64,000 bases of DNA from CAYSYY01 sp964576115 [NCBI: uncultured Gemmatimonadota bacterium]. Its GTDB lineage: Bacteria; Blakebacterota; Blakebacteria; Blakebacterales. Shown in pieces: positions 60,706 through 64,000 of this stretch; position 1 is the first letter of the stretch, and each line of letters starts with the position of its first letter. Location: positions 6,956 to 70,955 of the forward strand of contig CAZNUA010000016.1 in the NCBI GenBank assembly GCA_964576115.1. Direction: 5' to 3'. Made by a program: the position numbers and the translations under genes. Under the pieces are notes generated by a model. The model saw only the letters and a list, made by a program, of their open reading frames with translations, did no database searches and was not told the origin of the DNA.

Positions 60706-62391
60706 TCACTCCCCGTTCCCGGTTCCGCCGGATCGGTCACGACCGGCATCCCGCAGGGCGGCAGAATCACGGGCAGGAGTTGTACCAACAGCGGAACCGC
60801 TGGCATCGGCAGCAACGGCAGCGGAGCCATCTGCTGCTTGAGAACCGGCAGCGGCCAATTGCAGGGCCGTCCGCCGGATACCCGCGATCATCCCCCCGAA
60901 AATGATCTTGTGCAGGGGATACAGGGCATACCAGTAGAGCAGCCCGAAGAGCCCGCGGGGTTTGAAGAGAGCGGTCTGGACGAGTTCGGTTCGTTCGGAC
61001 CCGGTCTGATCTGCAGTTCTTTCCGAAACGCTATCCCCGGTTCCCTGATCCTGCGCCGTGCCCCTGCCCGTTTGTACCGGTTCGAGATGGAAACCGAGCA
61101 GGGCCTCGCCGGGCAGTTTCATCTCGGCTCTGAGCCGCAGGTCCCGGTTCTCCTCCAGGCCGGTTACCCGCCAGAAATCGAGAGCCTCACCATAAGCGAT
61201 CCGTTCGGGATCGCGGCGACCGCGCCGCAGACCGGGCCCGCCGACCAGACGGTCGAGCAGTCCGCGGATCCGCCACAGCCAGTCGGCCGCATACCACCCG
61301 TGCCCGCCCCCGACCCGGCCGACGGCCCGGAAGACGTGCTCGGGAGAAGCGTCGATGACGGCCCGATACTCTTCGCGGAAGGTGGTACCGCCGGCCCAGT
61401 CGGGGTCGCCGGGGATGGGACCGGCCATCGACCAGGTGGTCGGCACCCGGTGATTGCGCTCACTCTCGAGGGCCACCCGTATCGCCTCGCGGATCGAGAG
61501 CAAATCCTGAGGCATGAGTTCGGACGCAGCGCCGTCACGGCAAACCACTTCGTTGCGCAGCCCCTCGGCCAGGGGGCGGGCGATATCGGCGCTGATCGGC
61601 GTTACCAGGTGGATCCAGAGGGAGCTGAGCCATGGAGTGAGAACCGGTACGGGGATGATCAGCCGACGTCTCAGGCCTCTCTCTTCAGCCATGATCTGCA
61701 TGATCTCGGTGTAGGTCATGATATCGGGGCCGCCGATATCGAGCACCCGGCCGTAGGTTTCCGGCACCTCGATGCAATCCGTCAGGTAGGTGATGACGTT
61801 GCGCACCGCGATCGGCTGGCAGCGGATCTGGACCCACTTCGGAGTAGTCATGACCGGCAGGCGCTCGACCAGGTAGCGCAGGGTTTCGAAGGAAGCCGAG
61901 CCCGAGCCGATAATCATGGCCGCCCGCAGTTCGGTCACCGGCACCGGACCGGAGGCCAGCACCGCTCCGACCTCGCGCCGGCTGCTCAGGTGAGCCGAGA
62001 GATCATCGCCCAGCTCGCCCAGCCCGCCGAGGTAGACGATACGCTCCAGGCCGGCTTCAGCGGCCGCCCGGGCGAATCGTTCGGCCATCTCGCGGTCGCG
62101 GCGGACGTATTCCGAACCGGCCGAGAGCATGCTGTGCACCAGATAGTAGGCCGGCCCGCAGCCGGCCATGGCTGTGATGAGACCGGAGATGTCCTTGTCG
62201 AAGAGATCGCCCGACACGATCTCGACCCGGGGATCGCCGGCCCACTCCCGGCCGGCCAGTTTGCCGGGCGAACGGGCGAAACAGCGCACCCGGTGGCCCC
62301 GCTCGAGCAGAGCCGGCACCAGCCTTCCACCGATATAACCGGTCGCGCCGGTGACGAAGACCGGACGGTTGGTATCCGGATCTGCCGCCAT
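60706..62391 (-). CDS. NAD(P)-binding SDR-like protein with DUF2867 domain
   Basis: The 561-residue protein has an atypical short-chain-dehydrogenase/NmrA Rossmann domain: VFVTGATGYIGGRLVPALLERGH at the N-terminus, and YYLVHSM and ERIVYLGGLGE as in complex-I-associated and 3-beta-HSD-like NmrA members. A C-terminal DUF2867-type domain follows (about 340-530), with LFKPRGLFGLLYWYALYPLHKIIFGGM near its end. The tail is Ala/Gly-rich and low complexity. Cofactor is likely NADP(H). Substrate is unknown, but the operon with a prenyltransferase and cyclase suggests lipid quinone or terpenoid chemistry. The start ATG overlaps the stop of the barrel protein gene. Confidence 0.88.
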   Translation of the reverse strand: MAADPDTNRPVFVTGATGYIGGRLVPALLERGHRVRCFARSPGKLAGREWAGDPRVEIVSGDLFDKDISGLITAMAGCGPAYYLVHSMLSAGSEYVRRDREMAERFARAAAEAGLERIVYLGGLGELGDDLSAHLSSRREVGAVLASGPVPVTELRAAMIIGSGSASFETLRYLVERLPVMTTPKWVQIRCQPIAVRNVITYLTDCIEVPETYGRVLDIGGPDIMTYTEIMQIMAEERGLRRRLIIPVPVLTPWLSSLWIHLVTPISADIARPLAEGLRNEVVCRDGAASELMPQDLLSIREAIRVALESERNHRVPTTWSMAGPIPGDPDWAGGTTFREEYRAVIDASPEHVFRAVGRVGGGHGWYAADWLWRIRGLLDRLVGGPGLRRGRRDPERIAYGEALDFWRVTGLEENRDLRLRAEMKLPGEALLGFHLEPVQTGRGTAQDQGTGDSVSERTADQTGSERTELVQTALFKPRGLFGLLYWYALYPLHKIIFGGMIAGIRRTALQLAAAGSQAADGSAAVAADASGSAVGTTPARDSAALRDAGRDRSGGTGNGE

Positions 62392-63203
62392 CAGAAGGCG
62401 ATCCGCACGCCGGCCGAGAGGTAGTTGATCAGGGCGAAAGTGTAGACTTCGTCGACATCGGCTCCCCCTTCGAGGATGCGGTAGCCGCCGTAGGCCGAAA
62501 TCCGGTCATTGACCAGATACCGCACGCCCACGAGCACATCCTCGGCCCGCCCCTGCGGCGCGGCCAGGGCGTCCCCGGCCATGATGAGGTGGAGCCGGTC
62601 GGTGGCCTTCCAGGTCAGATCGAAGTTGATGAGCGGGACGAAACCGGTATTCGGCTTCTCGGCCTTCTGCCCGCCCCCCTCGATCGTGATCGCGGCCGAG
62701 CGGAGCTTTATGGTTCCCCCGAGCCCCCAGATGAAGCGTTCGGAACCCCGCATGGCGAAGCGCCAGGTCGCCCGGTAGGAGTCGAAACGGTAGGTACCGG
62801 TCAGCGGCGTGCCGGCGGGAAAGGTCGTGCCCTCGAAAGTGACATCACGGTCGATCGAACCGGTCGAGCTGAAGCGCAGGGGCGCGGCCAGCAGCATGAG
62901 GGTGCTCTTCTCGCTGATCTGCCAGGCCAGGCGCAGGCGGACGAAAGCGGTGGGATCGGCTTCGAGCTCCTCCGAAAGTGAGAAGAGGGTCCCCGTCGTG
63001 CCCGGAATGCGTACGTCGTTGTAGCCGCTGATCGCCACGCCGGTCTCGACCTGAGCCCAGTAGCGAAAGGCCTGGCGGTCTCCTGCCGGTGAGAGAGCTC
63101 CATTCTGCGCAGCGACATCCGCAGTGGTCCCGAGCAGCCCGGGCAGAACCGTCGTCAAGGCTGCCGTCAGGGCTGCCGTTGTCAGGATCCTTGTGCTTTT
63201 CAT
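62391..63203 (-). CDS. Putative outer-membrane beta-barrel protein
   Basis: The 270-residue protein has a signal peptide (ILTTAALTAALTTVLPGLLGTTADVAAQ). The rest reads as amphipathic strands with aromatic girdles (FRYWAQVETGVAISGYND, AFVRLRLAWQISEKSTLMLLAAPLRF, YRATWRFAMRGSERFIWGLGGTIKL) and ends YLSAGVRIAF with a terminal Phe, the outer-membrane insertion signal. It is the first gene of the five-gene operon to 57.4 kb. It may be a porin-like or structural barrel; no family assigned. Confidence 0.78.
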   Translation of the reverse strand: MKSTRILTTAALTAALTTVLPGLLGTTADVAAQNGALSPAGDRQAFRYWAQVETGVAISGYNDVRIPGTTGTLFSLSEELEADPTAFVRLRLAWQISEKSTLMLLAAPLRFSSTGSIDRDVTFEGTTFPAGTPLTGTYRFDSYRATWRFAMRGSERFIWGLGGTIKLRSAAITIEGGGQKAEKPNTGFVPLINFDLTWKATDRLHLIMAGDALAAPQGRAEDVLVGVRYLVNDRISAYGGYRILEGGADVDEVYTFALINYLSAGVRIAF

Positions 63204-63321
63204 ACCTCACTACCCTCCGCAGGTCGGTCATTGTCTATTGCTGCCCCGGCACTCACCGTATTCCGATCCGCTCCTGAGGCGGCACAGGAATCCGTAACCG
63301 CTTCAGTAACAGTAATGGTTC

Positions 63322-63351
63322 TTAATAAATACATTGTCCTTACTATGTCCA
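63322..63351 (-). promoter_or_regulatory. Candidate promoter of the barrel-SDR-cyclase-UbiA-LOV operon
   Basis: On the minus strand TGGACA (63346-63351) and TATTAA (63322-63327) are 18 nt apart inside an A+T-rich island about 120 nt upstream of the first gene. This is the only likely promoter region before a run of five same-strand genes with gaps of 28 nt or less. Confidence 0.5.
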
Positions 63352-63482
63352 GCAGAACCCGGTGAGGGAAATCCGATGGAGTAACAGAGAATTGCGGACA
63401 ACCGTCTGAGTCAATCTGCCTGCGCTTTCAAGCCGTCACCCACGGTCCGGAGCCGGTTCCCGCTCGATGGAGATCTCCCGGA

Positions 63483-63785
63483 TCAGATCAAATGCGGCGG
63501 GTCCAGCTCCCCTTTTCGGATGCGTGACCAGGTCCACCAGTCCCGCAGTTCGGCCGGCAGATCGGGATCCCGAGCCTGGGCGATGGAGCAGTTAAAGACA
63601 TCCAGAACACAGGGATCGATGCGCCGGCCCCGCAAGCCGCAGAGCCGGTTGTAGAGCTTTACCCCATCCTGTCGGGAAAGCTCTTCAACACTAGTGATGC
63701 TCAAGTCGTGGAGATCAGCGAGGATGGAGGGGCCGATGCCGCGTAGGTCGATCAACTGCCGTGCCGCCGACTGATTATCAGCCAT
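63483..63785 (-). CDS. Helix-hairpin-helix protein, Cdd1 (pathogenicity locus) family
   Basis: The 100-residue protein has the family core: LIDLRGIGPSILADLHDLSI (HhH-type nucleic-acid binding), SVEELSRQDGVKLYNRLCGLRGRRIDPCVLDVFNCSIA, and WWTWSRIRKGEL. This matches the Cdd1/mitomycin-resistance family, small proteins of unknown role with a DNA-binding HhH fold. Start taken at MADNQ with AGGA close upstream; an ATG 14 codons earlier is possible. It lies 279 nt upstream of the barrel operon, in the same direction. Confidence 0.85.
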   Translation of the reverse strand: MADNQSAARQLIDLRGIGPSILADLHDLSITSVEELSRQDGVKLYNRLCGLRGRRIDPCVLDVFNCSIAQARDPDLPAELRDWWTWSRIRKGELDPPHLI

Positions 63786-63911
63786 TATCCTGAAATCTCC
63801 TGCTTCCTGGTCTTCATGCGACTCCATTGGTCGTTACCAGAGTATCTTCCCGTCGGCACGAAAAAAAGGCGAAAATCATATCTCTGGGACCGATCCTCTC
63901 TCGAGCTGAGT

Positions 63912-64000
63912 CTATAGCTCCGCGAGCAGCCTTTGTGCCTCTTCCGCCCGCTCGTGCTCGGGCCGGGTTGTGAGGATGTGCTGGTAGACCCTCTCTGCCC
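63912..64000 (-). CDS. C-terminal fragment, possible TPR protein
   Basis: The last 89 nt on the minus strand read AERVYQHILTTRPEHERAEEAQRLLAEL then TAG. The pattern resembles the end of a tetratricopeptide repeat protein (A..Y..IL...P....A...L). Only about 29 residues are in the window, so the call is tentative. Confidence 0.5.
   Translation of the reverse strand, partial: AERVYQHILTTRPEHERAEEAQRLLAEL

Noticed and set aside
1-64000. rRNA, tRNA, CRISPR array, insertion sequence, phage or attachment sites
   Set aside because: I saw none: no transposase or integrase, no regularly spaced short repeats outside the kelch coding arrays, and no tRNA-like cloverleaf in the intergenic gaps.

Overview
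The window is strongly GC-rich, gene-dense chromosomal DNA with no rRNA, tRNA, phage, transposase or CRISPR. It probably comes from an uncultured FCB-group bacterium (Bacteroidota / Gemmatimonadota / Krumholzibacteriota-Eisenbacteria-like lineages). The reasons are a secreted giant ending in an NPFN-type FlgD-like sorting domain, cohesin- and dockerin-like modules, a DUF5686-type TonB-plug/barrel protein, BNR/VPS10-type and 6-bladed propeller lipoproteins, PEGA proteins, and one promoter that fits the Bacteroidota TAnnTTTG pattern. Phylum placement is an inference and is not firm.

Region 1 (1-7.3 kb, minus strand) holds the N-terminus of an acyl-CoA carboxylase carboxyltransferase and a tight operon: small unknown protein, UTP-glucose-1-phosphate uridylyltransferase-like enzyme, double GNAT, FeoB, DtxR-type regulator with FeoA domain, KtrB, KtrA. 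Iron and potassium uptake are thus co-transcribed. Region 2 (7.4-18.8 kb, minus) holds small envelope proteins, then a chain in which uvrA, a hybrid histidine kinase and two CNNM/CorC paralogs overlap by 4 nt each. Upstream of it are a thioesterase and a REC-GAF-HD-GYP regulator. One CNNM gene has no possible ATG/GTG/TTG start and appears to begin at CTG.

Region 3 (19-30.8 kb) holds a NifU-domain scaffold and a BNR-repeat exported protein (plus). On the minus strand are lipoproteins, a three-gene operon (a tiny exported peptide with a cysteine every 11 residues, a propeller lipoprotein, a thioredoxin-like protein) and the hpnC-hpnD-hpnE squalene operon. Region 4 (30.8-41.1 kb, minus) holds an M24 peptidase, an FAD/Fe-S oxidoreductase, a DUF5686-like outer-membrane protein, two unknowns and a YgeY-type M20 hydrolase.

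Region 5 (41.1-51.8 kb, plus) is the most unusual part. It is a three-gene operon with a good sigma70-like promoter overlapped by a perfect-arm palindrome. It encodes a CsgG-like/PEGA protein, a cohesin-type lipoprotein and a protein of about 2,750 residues. In that protein four six-bladed kelch propellers each appear to be inserted inside an Ig-like domain, followed by Ig repeats, a dockerin-like module, a cohesin-like module and the sorting domain. Region 6 (51.9-57.3 kb) holds a Ser/Thr kinase-CHASE2 sensor, a lipoprotein and a long KamA-family radical SAM protein that seems to lack the PLP-lysine motif.

Region 7 (57.4-63.2 kb, minus) is a five-gene operon: barrel protein, SDR-DUF2867 protein, tocopherol-cyclase-like protein, UbiA prenyltransferase and a LOV-SpoIIE phosphatase with an intact flavin-cysteine motif. 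It links a candidate blue-light sensor to prenyl-lipid chemistry. A Cdd1-like HhH protein and the C-terminus of a TPR-like protein close the window. Start sites are often decided by 4-nt stop/start overlaps, which are common here.
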